NCBI RefSeq assembly: GCF_001696685.1
Contig: NZ_MBFG01000005.1
Span: 33,916-97,915 of the forward strand
Direction of reading: 5' to 3'
Source: Nosocomiicoccus ampullae
GTDB taxonomy: Bacteria; Bacillota; Bacilli; Staphylococcales; Salinicoccaceae
Length of the DNA: 64,000 nucleotides
A program made the translations under genes and the position numbers. Within the stretch, counting starts at the first letter, position 1, and each line of letters begins with the position of its first letter. Shown piece by piece: positions 1-8,422 of the stretch. The notes under the pieces were generated by a model. That model searched no databases, had not been told where the DNA came from, and saw only the letters and a list, made by a program, of their open reading frames with translations.

Positions 1-1
1 A

Positions 2-349
2 GAATTTACGACACTCTGTCCGATGACGAATCAACCAGATTTCGCAACGATTTATATTAGTTATATCCCTGATATTAAAATGGTAGAGAGTAAATCTTTA
101 AAGTTATACTTATTTAGCTATAGAAATCATGGAGGCTTTCATGAAGCAGCTGTGAACACGATTATGAGAGATTTAATCGACTTAATGGATCCAAAATATA
201 TTGAAGTGTGGGGTAAATTCACACCGCGAGGTGGAATTTCAATCGATCCATATGCAAACTACGGTAAACCAGGAACGAAATTTGAAAAAATGGCTGAAAA
301 ACGTCTTTTTGAACACGATATGTATCCTGAAAAAATTGATAATAGATAG
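2..349 (+). CDS. queF: NADPH-dependent 7-cyano-7-deazaguanine reductase QueF (5' end cut by window)
   Basis: QueF reduces the nitrile of preQ0 to preQ1 in queuosine biosynthesis, in the cytoplasm. The reading frame is already open at base 2 and reads [14 protein letters not shown], so the ATG at 23 is internal and not the start. The Cys of [10 protein letters not shown] is the family's active-site Cys that forms the thioimide with preQ0. Later [19 protein letters not shown] and the [10 protein letters not shown] segment are typical of the short, unimodular (B. subtilis-type) QueF. Only the N-terminal part is missing. It lies 9 bp before queC, so the two are co-transcribed; any promoter or riboswitch for this pair is to the left of the window. 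Confidence 0.95.
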   Translation, partial: EFTTLCPMTNQPDFATIYISYIPDIKMVESKSLKLYLFSYRNHGGFHEAAVNTIMRDLIDLMDPKYIEVWGKFTPRGGISIDPYANYGKPGTKFEKMAEKRLFEHDMYPEKIDNR

Positions 350-358
350 GAAGTTTAT

Positions 359-1000
359 ATGTCTAAAGCATTAATTGTATTTAGTGGTGGTCAAGACAGT
401 ACGACATGTTTAGCATACGCATTAAAACATTACGATGAAGTAGAAACAATCACGTTTCACTATAATCAAAGACACGCTGAAGAAGTTGAAATCGCTCAAA
501 AAATCGCAAAAGATTTTAACGTAAAAAACACTTGTATCGATGTATCGTTAATTAACGATTTAACAGAAAATGCGTTAACGAGAGATATCGACATAAAATC
601 AGATGGTGACGTGCCGAATACATTTGTCCCTGGTCGAAACATATTATTTTTTAATATCGCGAGTATCGCGGCGTATCAAATCGGTGCTGATACGATTGTA
701 ACAGGTGTCAGTGAAACTGATTTTAGTGGTTATCCGGATTGTAGAAGTGACTTTGTTACAGCGTTAGAGCACGCGATACATCTAGGACTCGATCGTCATA
801 TTAAAATTGACACACCACTTATGGATAAGGATAAAAGTGAAGTGTGGGAAATGGCAGATGAACTCGGTGTATTTGATTATGTTAAAAATGAAACGCTCAC
901 GTGTTATAACGGTATAAAAGGATCAGGGTGTGGAGAGTGCCCGGCTTGTATTCTTAGAAATGAAGGATTAGAAGAGTACGAGAAAAGGAAGTTCAATTAA
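359..1000 (+). CDS. queC: 7-cyano-7-deazaguanine synthase QueC
   Basis: QueC is an ATP-dependent enzyme that converts 7-carboxy-7-deazaguanine plus ammonia to preQ0, the substrate of QueF encoded just upstream. The protein has 213 residues, near the usual 220. The N-terminal SGGQDSTTC is the PP-loop ATP pyrophosphatase motif. The C-terminal TCYNG..GCGECPAC region supplies the zinc-binding cysteines. An AGGAAG-type ribosome-binding site lies 6-10 bases before the ATG. With queF here and queT at 34 kb, the organism both makes and probably salvages queuosine precursors. No clear terminator follows; the next 90 bases hold the hairpin described separately. Confidence 0.96.
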   Translation: MSKALIVFSGGQDSTTCLAYALKHYDEVETITFHYNQRHAEEVEIAQKIAKDFNVKNTCIDVSLINDLTENALTRDIDIKSDGDVPNTFVPGRNILFFNIASIAAYQIGADTIVTGVSETDFSGYPDCRSDFVTALEHAIHLGLDRHIKIDTPLMDKDKSEVWEMADELGVFDYVKNETLTCYNGIKGSGCGECPACILRNEGLEEYEKRKFN

Positions 1001-1022
1001 ACATTTGAATATGAGATATACT

Positions 1023-1091
1023 TAAACCCCTATTGAAATATTGTATATTTTCTGACAGAATAGACAGATATATACTTTTAATGGGGGTTTA
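1023..1091 (+). promoter_or_regulatory. Leader hairpin that can sequester the RBS of the AbgT-family gene
   Basis: TAAACCCCTATT (1023-1034) can pair over 12 positions, one of them G-U, with AATGGGGGTTTA (1080-1091). The right arm contains the G-rich ribosome-binding site of the gene starting at 1095. The 45-base interior can form further pairs (TTCTG/CAGAA, GTATAT/ATATAC). There is no T-run after the right arm, so this does not look like a terminator. A translational control element is the simplest reading; no ligand or known family is recognised. Confidence 0.5.
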
Positions 1092-1094
1092 TAT

Positions 1095-2651
1095 ATGGAG
1101 AACATTAATAAAAAGGGTGGCGTGTTCCAGAAGTTTCTCGACTTCGTTGAGAAATCTGGGAATAAGTTACCACACCCTGTGACTTTGTTTTTCCTGCTAG
1201 CAGTTTTAACATTAGTCGCTTCTGCGATTTTATCTGCGCTAGGAATTTCAGTCGCGCATCCAGGTGACAAAAACGAAATAATTGAGGTCAATAACTTATT
1301 AAGTAAAGACGGAATTACATATATATTTGAAAATATGGTCGATAACTTTATCAACTTCGCACCATTAGGTGTCGTACTTACAACGATGCTCGGTATTGGG
1401 ATCGCAGAACGCTCTGGTTTAATTTCTGCAGCGTTACGTGGTTTCATCTTAGCAATTCCGAAGTCTTTAATTACTGCAGGGTTAGTGTTTGCAGGTATTA
1501 TGTCGTCACTAGCAAGTGACGCAGGATACGTTGTATTACCACCACTAGGGGCAGTTATTTTCTTAGCACTTGGTAGACACCCAATCGCAGGACTTGCTGC
1601 AGCGTTTGCTGGGGTATCTGCAGGGTTTAGTGCGAACCTCTTACTAAGTGGTACGGATGCGATGCTCGCAGAACTTTCAATGGACGCAGCTAAAATGATC
1701 GATCCAGCGTACGTTGAGACGATGAACGTCGCGATGAACTATTACTTTATCGCAGCGAGTGTGTTCGTGTTAACGTTAGTCGGTTGGTTCGTTTCAGATA
1801 AAATCGTCGAACCACGTCTAGGTACGTATGACTCTAAATATTTAAACACAGATGATTCAGAAGATATGCATGCGTTAAACGATTTAGAGAAAAAAGGATT
1901 ACTTTACGCATTTATTTCAATTATTGTTTCAGTATTACTTGTTTCTTTACTCGTTGCATTCCCATTCTCACCAATGCGTGGAGATGAAGGTAGTTACATG
2001 GATCAGATTATCCAGTCACCGTTCATGTCAAGCTTAGTACCAATCATTGCAATTTTATTCTTTATCCCTGGTCTCGTTTATGGTCTTGTTACAAAAACGA
2101 TTAAAGGTGAAAAAGATGTTGCGCATCAGTTAACAGATACGATGAACACGATGGGTACTATTATCGTACTTGCATTTACTGCTGGTCAATTCGTTGCATA
2201 TTTCGCCGAAAGTAACATCGGTATGGTAATCGGTGTTTATGGTGCAGAATTACTTGAGAGTTTAAACTTAAAAGGGATTCCTTTAATTATAGGGTTCATT
2301 TTAGTTACAGCATTCATTAACTTATTCATCGGAAGTGCATCAGCTAAATGGGCGATGATGGCACCGATATTTGTTCCAATATTAATGCAACTCGGTTACT
2401 CACCAGAATTAACGACAATGGCATATCGTATCGCAGACTCAAGTACAAACATCATTACACCATTAATGACGTACTTCGCAGTCATTATCGCGTTTGCCAA
2501 TAAATATGTAAAAGATATCGGAGTCGGAACATTAATTTCAATTATGCTACCGTACTCAATATTTTTCTTAATCACATGGTCAATATTCCTAATCGTTTGG
2601 ATGCTACTTGGTTTACCATTAGGACCAAACGCGCCGATCGTATATCCATAA
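1095..2651 (+). CDS. AbgT-family transporter
   Basis: This is an integral membrane protein of 518 residues, of the usual length for the AbgT (AbgT/MtrF) family. Members take up p-aminobenzoyl-glutamate or, in other cases, export antimetabolites such as sulfonamides. The start (ENINKKGGVFQKFLDFVEKSGNKL, read in part, followed by PHPVTLFFLL) and the later GLAAAFAGVSAGFSANLLLSGTD-like and SSTNIITPLMTYF segments are hallmarks. Many hydrophobic helices are evident. The ATG follows a GGGGG Shine-Dalgarno at 1083-1087 that lies in a potential hairpin. The gene is monocistronic, ending in a strong terminator. The substrate cannot be told from sequence. Confidence 0.9.
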   Translation: MENINKKGGVFQKFLDFVEKSGNKLPHPVTLFFLLAVLTLVASAILSALGISVAHPGDKNEIIEVNNLLSKDGITYIFENMVDNFINFAPLGVVLTTMLGIGIAERSGLISAALRGFILAIPKSLITAGLVFAGIMSSLASDAGYVVLPPLGAVIFLALGRHPIAGLAAAFAGVSAGFSANLLLSGTDAMLAELSMDAAKMIDPAYVETMNVAMNYYFIAASVFVLTLVGWFVSDKIVEPRLGTYDSKYLNTDDSEDMHALNDLEKKGLLYAFISIIVSVLLVSLLVAFPFSPMRGDEGSYMDQIIQSPFMSSLVPIIAILFFIPGLVYGLVTKTIKGEKDVAHQLTDTMNTMGTIIVLAFTAGQFVAYFAESNIGMVIGVYGAELLESLNLKGIPLIIGFILVTAFINLFIGSASAKWAMMAPIFVPILMQLGYSPELTTMAYRIADSSTNIITPLMTYFAVIIAFANKYVKDIGVGTLISIMLPYSIFFLITWSIFLIVWMLLGLPLGPNAPIVYP

Positions 2652-2653
2652 AA

Positions 2654-2677
2654 ACACGTCTTCGGACGTGTTTTTTT
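2654..2677 (+). terminator. Intrinsic terminator after the AbgT-family gene
   Basis: A perfect 7-bp stem ACACGTC/GACGTGT with a TTCG tetraloop is followed by a run of seven T. Confidence 0.95.
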
Positions 2678-2680
2678 AAT

Positions 2681-2709
2681 TTGGAAAGAAACTATTCGAC
2701 TTGTATAAT
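2681..2709 (+). promoter_or_regulatory. Sigma-A promoter of the polA operon
   Basis: TTGGAA (2681-2686) and a perfect TATAAT (2704-2709) are separated by 17 bp. It begins right after the preceding terminator, 32 bp before the polA start. Confidence 0.85.
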
Positions 2710-2740
2710 GAAACTAATAACAAGTTGAGGGAGACTTACT

Positions 2741-5338
2741 ATGGATAAGTTAATTTTAATAGATGGTAATAGTTTAGCGTTCCGTGCATTTTATGGACTT
2801 CCACTTTTAAGTAACCAAAGTGGACTGCATACGAATGCTATTTTTGGTTTTCAAAAAATATTAGATAAAATTATACGTGAAGAAAATCCAACTCACTTTT
2901 TAATTGCATTTGATGCAGGTAAAAAAACATTTAGACACGAGAAGTACGGAGAGTATAAAGGTGGACGTCAAAAGACACCACCAGAATTAGGAGAACAGTT
3001 TGCGCCGATTCGTAAATTAATCGATGCATATGGTATTAAACGATACGAAGAAGCGAATTACGAAGCGGATGATATTATCGGTTCGTTGTCTAAATTAGCA
3101 GATGAAAACGGCATGGAGACGATTATCGTTACCGGTGACCGTGACTTAACTCAACTCGCAAGTGAACATGTGACGATTTACTTTACGAAAAAAGGTGTCA
3201 CTCAAATCGATAAATATACGCCGGAGTTTATTGAAGAAGAGTATGGGCTTCGCCCAGAACAAATCATTGATATGAAAGGCTTATGGGGAGATACGTCTGA
3301 TAATATCCCAGGTGTCCCTGGAATTGGTGAAAAGACCGCGATTAAGCTGTTAAAAAAATACGATTCAGTCGAAGGTGTCTACGAACATATTGAAGAATTA
3401 AAAGGTAAACAGCGCGAGAATTTAGAGAACTTTAAAGATGATGCATTTATGTCTAAAGAACTCGCAACGATTTATAGAGATATGACGTTTGAATTTAGTT
3501 TAGACGACTTAAAACTTCCGCCTGAAGACGTCGATGCGAAAATTAAAGTATTTAAAGAATTTGAATTCAATTCGTTACTTGAAAACTTAAATGAGTCGCC
3601 TGTAAAGAATACGACGACTTTTGAAGCAAATCGAGTCGACCGCTTAGACATGCTCGGTGAAGATGTTTCTTTATATTTAGAGAGTGAGGAAGCGAATTAC
3701 TTATTAAATGAACCGACTGTACTCGTAGTCACTGATGGTGAAAATAGTTATGTGATAGCTACTGAAGATATAGATAAAAACGAACTCGAAGAGTTTTTAA
3801 AGACGAGAAAATCAGTGAATACGTATGACTTAAAACGACAAATCGCATTTTTAAATCAATTAGGTGTTTCATTTAATCAATTTACAGAGGATATTATGCT
3901 CGGGGCATTTTTACTTGATCCTGGTAAAAAAATTGAAGATGTCAGTTCGACTGTTGAACAATTTAACATTCAAATCGATAGCGACGAGTCTCATTACGGT
4001 AAAGGGCGTAGTAAGAAAAACCCAACGATTGAAGAGACGAAAGATTTTACAGAAAAGAAAGCCTTAGCAATCCATCATGCATTACCACTTTTAGAACAAA
4101 AACTAAAAGATGATGATATGTTTACGATATGGAAAGAATTAGAAATTCCTTTATCTAAAGTGTTATCTGAAATGGAAATTAAAGGAATCACAGTAGATAT
4201 TAATACGTTAAAAGAAATGGAAACAGAGTTAGAGGAACGTCTCGATCACTTAAAAAGTAAAATCTATGAAATCGCTGGAGAAGAGTTTAACATCAATTCA
4301 CCGAAACAACTCGGTGTAGTGTTATTTGAACATTTAGAGTTACCAGTAATTAAAAAGACGAAGACAGGTTACTCAACAGCAGCGGATGTATTAGAAGCGT
4401 TACGTCCACAACATGAAATTATCGATTTTATTTTGGAGTATCGTGAAATTCAAAAATTACAATCGACGTATGTCATAGGATTACAAGGACAAATTCATGA
4501 AGACGGGCGCATTCATACGAGATTTAACCAAACGCTTGCTCAAACGGGACGTCTATCTAGTGTTGAACCAAACTTACAAAACATCCCAATTCGATTAGAA
4601 GAAGGGCGTAAAATTAGAAAAGCGTTCGTCCCAAAAAGTGAAGAGAACGTATTATTATCACTCGACTATTCACAAATCGAGTTAAGAGTCCTTGCATCGA
4701 TTTCTAAAGATGAAAAGATGATCGACGCATTCAAAGAAGGCAAGGATATTCACACGACGACGGCAGCGAACGTGTATAACGTCGACTCGAGTGACGTTAC
4801 GAGCACAATGCGTTCAAATGCCAAAGCGGTAAACTTCGGTATCGTGTACGGTATTTCTGATTACGGATTATCTCAACAACTTGGGATCACACGTAAAGAA
4901 GCGAAAGCGTTTATTGATACGTATCTCGATACGTTCGTAAACGTGAAAGAGTATATGAAATATATCGTTCAAGACGCAAAGCGCGACGGTTACGTATCGA
5001 CATTGCTTGGTAGAAGACGTTACGTTCCGGATATAAACTCACGTAACTTTAACGCGAGAAGCTTCTCAGAACGTATCGCAATGAACTCTCCAATTCAAGG
5101 AACAGCAGCTGATATTATTAAGCTTGCGATGGTGAATTATTATGAGAGTGACCAAAAAGATAAGTTCAATGCCGAATTACTACTACAAATTCATGACGAA
5201 CTTGTCTTTGATATTCCAAAAAGAGAAGTAGATGATTTCATCGTCTTCATTAAAGATATTATGGAACACGCATTAGAGATGGAAGTACCATTAAAAGCTG
5301 AATATGAATACGGTCCAAATTGGTACACAATGGAGTAG
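2741..5338 (+). CDS. polA: DNA polymerase I
   Basis: PolA does Okazaki fragment maturation and repair synthesis. It has 865 residues. The N-terminal 5'-3' exonuclease domain (DGNSLAFRAFYG, then YEADDIIGSL and TGDRDLTQL) is followed by a middle region and the C-terminal polymerase domain with motif A DYSQIELR, motif B RSNAKAVNFGIVYG and motif C LQIHDELVF. The middle domain lacks the DxE motif of the proofreading exonuclease, as in Bacillus and other Firmicutes PolA, so proofreading is probably absent. It heads a polA-mutM-coaE operon with its own promoter; mutM follows after 5 bp. Confidence 0.98.
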   Translation: MDKLILIDGNSLAFRAFYGLPLLSNQSGLHTNAIFGFQKILDKIIREENPTHFLIAFDAGKKTFRHEKYGEYKGGRQKTPPELGEQFAPIRKLIDAYGIKRYEEANYEADDIIGSLSKLADENGMETIIVTGDRDLTQLASEHVTIYFTKKGVTQIDKYTPEFIEEEYGLRPEQIIDMKGLWGDTSDNIPGVPGIGEKTAIKLLKKYDSVEGVYEHIEELKGKQRENLENFKDDAFMSKELATIYRDMTFEFSLDDLKLPPEDVDAKIKVFKEFEFNSLLENLNESPVKNTTTFEANRVDRLDMLGEDVSLYLESEEANYLLNEPTVLVVTDGENSYVIATEDIDKNELEEFLKTRKSVNTYDLKRQIAFLNQLGVSFNQFTEDIMLGAFLLDPGKKIEDVSSTVEQFNIQIDSDESHYGKGRSKKNPTIEETKDFTEKKALAIHHALPLLEQKLKDDDMFTIWKELEIPLSKVLSEMEIKGITVDINTLKEMETELEERLDHLKSKIYEIAGEEFNINSPKQLGVVLFEHLELPVIKKTKTGYSTAADVLEALRPQHEIIDFILEYREIQKLQSTYVIGLQGQIHEDGRIHTRFNQTLAQTGRLSSVEPNLQNIPIRLEEGRKIRKAFVPKSEENVLLSLDYSQIELRVLASISKDEKMIDAFKEGKDIHTTTAANVYNVDSSDVTSTMRSNAKAVNFGIVYGISDYGLSQQLGITRKEAKAFIDTYLDTFVNVKEYMKYIVQDAKRDGYVSTLLGRRRYVPDINSRNFNARSFSERIAMNSPIQGTAADIIKLAMVNYYESDQKDKFNAELLLQIHDELVFDIPKREVDDFIVFIKDIMEHALEMEVPLKAEYEYGPNWYTME

Positions 5339-5343
5339 ATGAT

Positions 5344-6204
5344 ATGCCAGAATTACCTGAAGTTGAACTCGTAAAAAGAAGTTTGACGTCTTTAATCGGT
5401 TTAAAGATTAAAGACGTCGTCTTTTCAGACACTGTCATAAGCGGACATACAAATGACCGAATGACGATTGTGAAAGAACCAATCGAGTCTTTTTTAAATA
5501 TAAGAAATTCAACGATTATTAATATTAAACGTCGTAGTAAATATATGTATTTTGAACTTATGAATGATGAAGGCATATTATATATGATTAGTCACCTCGG
5601 TATGAGTGGTGGTTTCTTTATCGTTAACACGCTTGATGAAATTACTGAGGCGAACTATAAAAAACATTGGCACGTTCAGTTTCATTTAAGCAATGGCCAA
5701 ATTTTAGTCTACTCAGATATTCGTAGGTTTGGAGAAGTAAGAACGATTCGTGATTTAAACGACTTTCTGCCTTTTAAAAATATGGCGCCTGAATATACTG
5801 AAGAAACGGCTAAAAACTATTTCGTCGAAACGTTAAAATCTAACCGTTATGACAATTCATATATTAAGACAATTATTATGGATGCTAAAATTATCCCAGG
5901 TGTTGGGAATATCTATGCTTCTGAAGCGTTATATAGAAGCGGGATTTTACCGACGAGGCGTGTCAAAAATATTTCTAAAAAAAGATTAGAACTATTATTT
6001 GATAAAATCGTTGAAGTGTTTGAACTATCGTTAAATGCTGGCGGATCGACAATTTCAGATTATAGAAGTACAACGGGAGAATCCGGTAGTATGCAAACAA
6101 AGTTCAAAGTATACGGGCAAAAGTTCTGTCCGAAAGGTCATGAAATAAAAACGAAAACAATCGGGCAGCGCAACACGTATTACTGCACGACATGTCAGAG
6201 GTGA
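5344..6204 (+). CDS. mutM: Formamidopyrimidine-DNA glycosylase MutM/Fpg
   Basis: MutM excises 8-oxoguanine and formamidopyrimidines and cleaves the abasic site. The start at 5344 is fixed by the sequence MPELPEVE, where Pro2 is the catalytic nucleophile, and by GGAG 8 bases upstream; the earlier in-frame codon at 5320 lies inside polA. The H2TH segment IIPGVGNIYASEALYRSGI (abridged as VGNIYASEALY) is intact. The C-terminal zinc finger is unusual: the first ligand pair reads CPKGH rather than CxxC, while the second pair CTTC is normal. The gene sits between polA and coaE as in Bacillus and Staphylococcus. Confidence 0.96.
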   Translation: MPELPEVELVKRSLTSLIGLKIKDVVFSDTVISGHTNDRMTIVKEPIESFLNIRNSTIINIKRRSKYMYFELMNDEGILYMISHLGMSGGFFIVNTLDEITEANYKKHWHVQFHLSNGQILVYSDIRRFGEVRTIRDLNDFLPFKNMAPEYTEETAKNYFVETLKSNRYDNSYIKTIIMDAKIIPGVGNIYASEALYRSGILPTRRVKNISKKRLELLFDKIVEVFELSLNAGGSTISDYRSTTGESGSMQTKFKVYGQKFCPKGHEIKTKTIGQRNTYYCTTCQR

Positions 6205-6208
6205 TAAT

Positions 6209-6799
6209 ATGTACAAATCAATCGGAATTACAGGCGGCATTGCGAGCGGAAAAAGTACAGTTAGTCATTATTTAAAAGATAAAGGATACGTCGTGCTCGA
6301 TGCAGATATCTATGCAAGAAACGTTTTAAATAAAGGAACAGAAGGTTTAAAAAAGACCGTCGAACACTTTGGTAATGGTATCTTAAACGATGACGGTACG
6401 TTAAATCGTGAGAAATTAGGTCATATCGTATTTAACGATAAAGATGAACGTGCTGTATTAAACTCGATTACGCATCCGATCATTCGAAAAGAGATGAACG
6501 ATGACAAAAATAAAAATTTAAAAACAGGCCACGTATTTTCAGATATACCGCTTCTTTATGAAAACAAACTCGAAGACCAGTTTGATTTAGTCATCGTCGT
6601 CTATGTCGATGAGAAAACACAATTAAATCGTCTGATGACGCGTAACGATTTTACTGAAGAAGAAGCAAGACGTCGTATAGCGTCACAGCTATCTTTAGAA
6701 GAAAAAAAGAAACGTGCAGACATCGTCTTTAATAATAACGACACGAAAGAAGCGTTATATAATCAGATTGATGATTTTATTAAACAACTTAATGACTGA
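6209..6799 (+). CDS. coaE: Dephospho-CoA kinase
   Basis: CoaE phosphorylates dephospho-CoA at the 3' hydroxyl, the last step of coenzyme A synthesis. The protein has 196 residues, the usual length. GITGGIASGKST at the N-terminus is the P-loop, DADIYAR the nucleotide-binding Asp motif and ITHPIIRK the conserved CoA-binding segment. It starts 4 bp after mutM and is the last gene of the polA operon. The promoter of gapB overlaps its stop codon. Confidence 0.96.
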   Translation: MYKSIGITGGIASGKSTVSHYLKDKGYVVLDADIYARNVLNKGTEGLKKTVEHFGNGILNDDGTLNREKLGHIVFNDKDERAVLNSITHPIIRKEMNDDKNKNLKTGHVFSDIPLLYENKLEDQFDLVIVVYVDEKTQLNRLMTRNDFTEEEARRRIASQLSLEEKKKRADIVFNNNDTKEALYNQIDDFIKQLND

Positions 6800-6801
6800 T
6801 A

Positions 6802-6810
6802 TGCTATAAT
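6802..6810 (+). promoter_or_regulatory. Extended -10 promoter of gapB
   Basis: TGCTATAAT is a full extended -10 element (TGn-TATAAT) 34 bp before the gapB start. No good -35 is seen, which is acceptable with an extended -10. Confidence 0.65.
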
Positions 6811-6844
6811 GAACATGACTAAATTCTAGGAGAGATTATTGACT

Positions 6845-7852
6845 ATGACAAATGTAGCGATTAATGGTTTAGGAAGAATTGGTAGACAAGTATTTCGTAT
6901 CGTTCATGAATCAGATACGTTAAACTTAGTAGCAGTAAACGCTAGCTATGATGCAAAAGATTTAGCGCACTTACTAAACTATGACACAACTCACGGTAAA
7001 TGGGAAAAAACTGTTGAAGCTAAAGATAATGACACTTTAGTAGTTGACGGAAAAGAAATCAAAGTCACTCGTGACAGAAACCCAGAAAACTTACCATGGA
7101 AAGATTTAGGTGTAGACATCGTATTTGAAGCAACTGGTGCATTTAACCACGGTGACACAGCATCTAAACACTTAACAGCAGGAGCGAAAAAAGTCGTACT
7201 TACTGGTCCATCTAAAGGTGGAGACGTTCAAACAATTGTACTAGGTGTAAACGACAAAGACTTAGACGTTGAAAAATACGACGTATTCTCAAACGCTTCA
7301 TGTACGACAAACTGTTTAGCGCCTGTGGCTAAAGTGTTAAACGACTCATTTGGCATTAAAAAAGGGTTAGTAACTACAGTTCACGCGTATACTTCAGACC
7401 AAAGAATTTTAGACAACCCACACAAAGATTTACGTCGTGCGCGTTCAGCAGCTGAAAACATCGTTCCAACATCAACTGGAGCAGCAAAAGCAACTGCACT
7501 CGTATTACCAGAACTCGAAGGTAAATTAGACGGAATGGCATTACGTGTTCCAACTGACAACGTTTCATTAGTAGACTTAGTTGTTGAGTTAGACAAAAAC
7601 GTAACGAAAGAAGAAGTAAACGAAGCGCTTAGAAACGCTGCGAATGGAGATCTTAAAGGTGTCCTAGGTGTATCTGATGAGCCACTTGTTTCAAGTGACT
7701 TCAACACAGATTCACGTTCATCAATCGTAGATTCTGATTTAACGATGGTTATGGGTGACAACCAAGTTAAAGTACTTTCTTGGTACGATAACGAATGGGG
7801 TTACTCAACGCGTACAGTAGAACTCGTTGAACGTGTTGCAAAAGAACTTTAA
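6845..7852 (+). CDS. gapB: Glyceraldehyde-3-phosphate dehydrogenase, GapB type
   Basis: This is a phosphorylating GAPDH of 335 residues. GLGRIGRQVFR is the Rossmann glycine motif and SNASCTTNCLAP carries the catalytic Cys. After the second strand the protein reads VNASYDAKDLAHLL, which matches the NADP-using gluconeogenic GapB of Bacillus rather than the Asp-containing NAD-specific GapA; location between coaE and nrdR also fits gapB. I chose ATG 6845 over the TTG at 6839 because the AGGAGAG at 6828-6834 gives better spacing and the start MTNVAINGLG is standard. It is monocistronic, with its own promoter and terminator. Confidence 0.93.
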   Translation: MTNVAINGLGRIGRQVFRIVHESDTLNLVAVNASYDAKDLAHLLNYDTTHGKWEKTVEAKDNDTLVVDGKEIKVTRDRNPENLPWKDLGVDIVFEATGAFNHGDTASKHLTAGAKKVVLTGPSKGGDVQTIVLGVNDKDLDVEKYDVFSNASCTTNCLAPVAKVLNDSFGIKKGLVTTVHAYTSDQRILDNPHKDLRRARSAAENIVPTSTGAAKATALVLPELEGKLDGMALRVPTDNVSLVDLVVELDKNVTKEEVNEALRNAANGDLKGVLGVSDEPLVSSDFNTDSRSSIVDSDLTMVMGDNQVKVLSWYDNEWGYSTRTVELVERVAKEL

Positions 7853-7863
7853 TTCAAAGAACC

Positions 7864-7898
7864 ACTCTCTATAAGACTTTTCTTATAGAGAGTTTTTT
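7864..7898 (+). terminator. Intrinsic terminator after gapB
   Basis: A perfect 13-bp stem ACTCTCTATAAGA/TCTTATAGAGAGT with loop CTTT is followed by T6. Confidence 0.95.
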
Positions 7899-7957
7899 AA
7901 TCGATTTAATAAATAGTCAATCATGTTATACTAATAAAAAAAGAATTAGGTGATTTG

Positions 7958-8422
7958 ATGCGATGCCCAGTATGTAGTCACGAAAACACAAAAGTCATCG
8001 ATTCACGTCAAACAGATGATATGACGAGTATACGTCGTAGACGTGAATGTGAATCTTGTGGTGCAAGATTTACAACGTTTGAACGTATTGAATTATCACC
8101 TCTTATGGTTATAAAAAAAGACAATACACGTGAACAATTCGATAGAGATAAATTATTAGACGGTCTTATGAAATCATGTGAAAAACGACCGATTAGTTTT
8201 AAAGAAGTAGAAAAGTGTGTAGATAATGTAGAGAAGAAACTTAGAAACAAAAACACAAATGAAGTGTCATCGACTGAAATTGGTGAAGTCGTTATGGAAG
8301 AATTGATGCAGCTGGATCAAGTGGCATACGTTCGTTTTGCGAGTGTGTACCGAGAGTTTACAGATATTAACCAACTCATGGACGCGCTAAAGCATTTAGA
8401 AAAAGGTGAAAAAGGTGAGTAG
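7958..8422 (+). CDS. nrdR: Transcriptional repressor NrdR
   Basis: NrdR is the nucleotide-sensing repressor of ribonucleotide reductase genes. The 154-residue protein has the N-terminal zinc ribbon ([11 protein letters not shown] ... CESCGARF) followed by an ATP-cone domain ([16 protein letters not shown]). The start at ATG 7958 gives the standard MRCP beginning; the TTG just before it (7955) is less likely, with AGGTG 5 bases upstream of the ATG. A TATACT at 7927-7932 may be the -10 element. It overlaps the following dnaB by several bases, as in other Firmicutes where nrdR-dnaB-dnaI form an operon. Confidence 0.96.
   Translation: MRCPVCSHENTKVIDSRQTDDMTSIRRRRECESCGARFTTFERIELSPLMVIKKDNTREQFDRDKLLDGLMKSCEKRPISFKEVEKCVDNVEKKLRNKNTNEVSSTEIGEVVMEELMQLDQVAYVRFASVYREFTDINQLMDALKHLEKGEKGE

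Noticed and set aside
1022..1447. Minus-strand open frame of 141 codons over the AbgT-family gene start
   Set aside because: It is fully antisense to a well-supported gene, has no ribosome-binding site and a low-complexity translation.
2741..5338. Proofreading exonuclease activity in PolA
   Set aside because: The DxE motif and other metal ligands of the 3'-5' exonuclease are not visible in the middle domain, as in other Firmicutes PolA.
7381..7761. Minus-strand open frame of 126 codons inside gapB
   Set aside because: Shadow of the strongly biased gapB codons; no start signal or recognisable protein.
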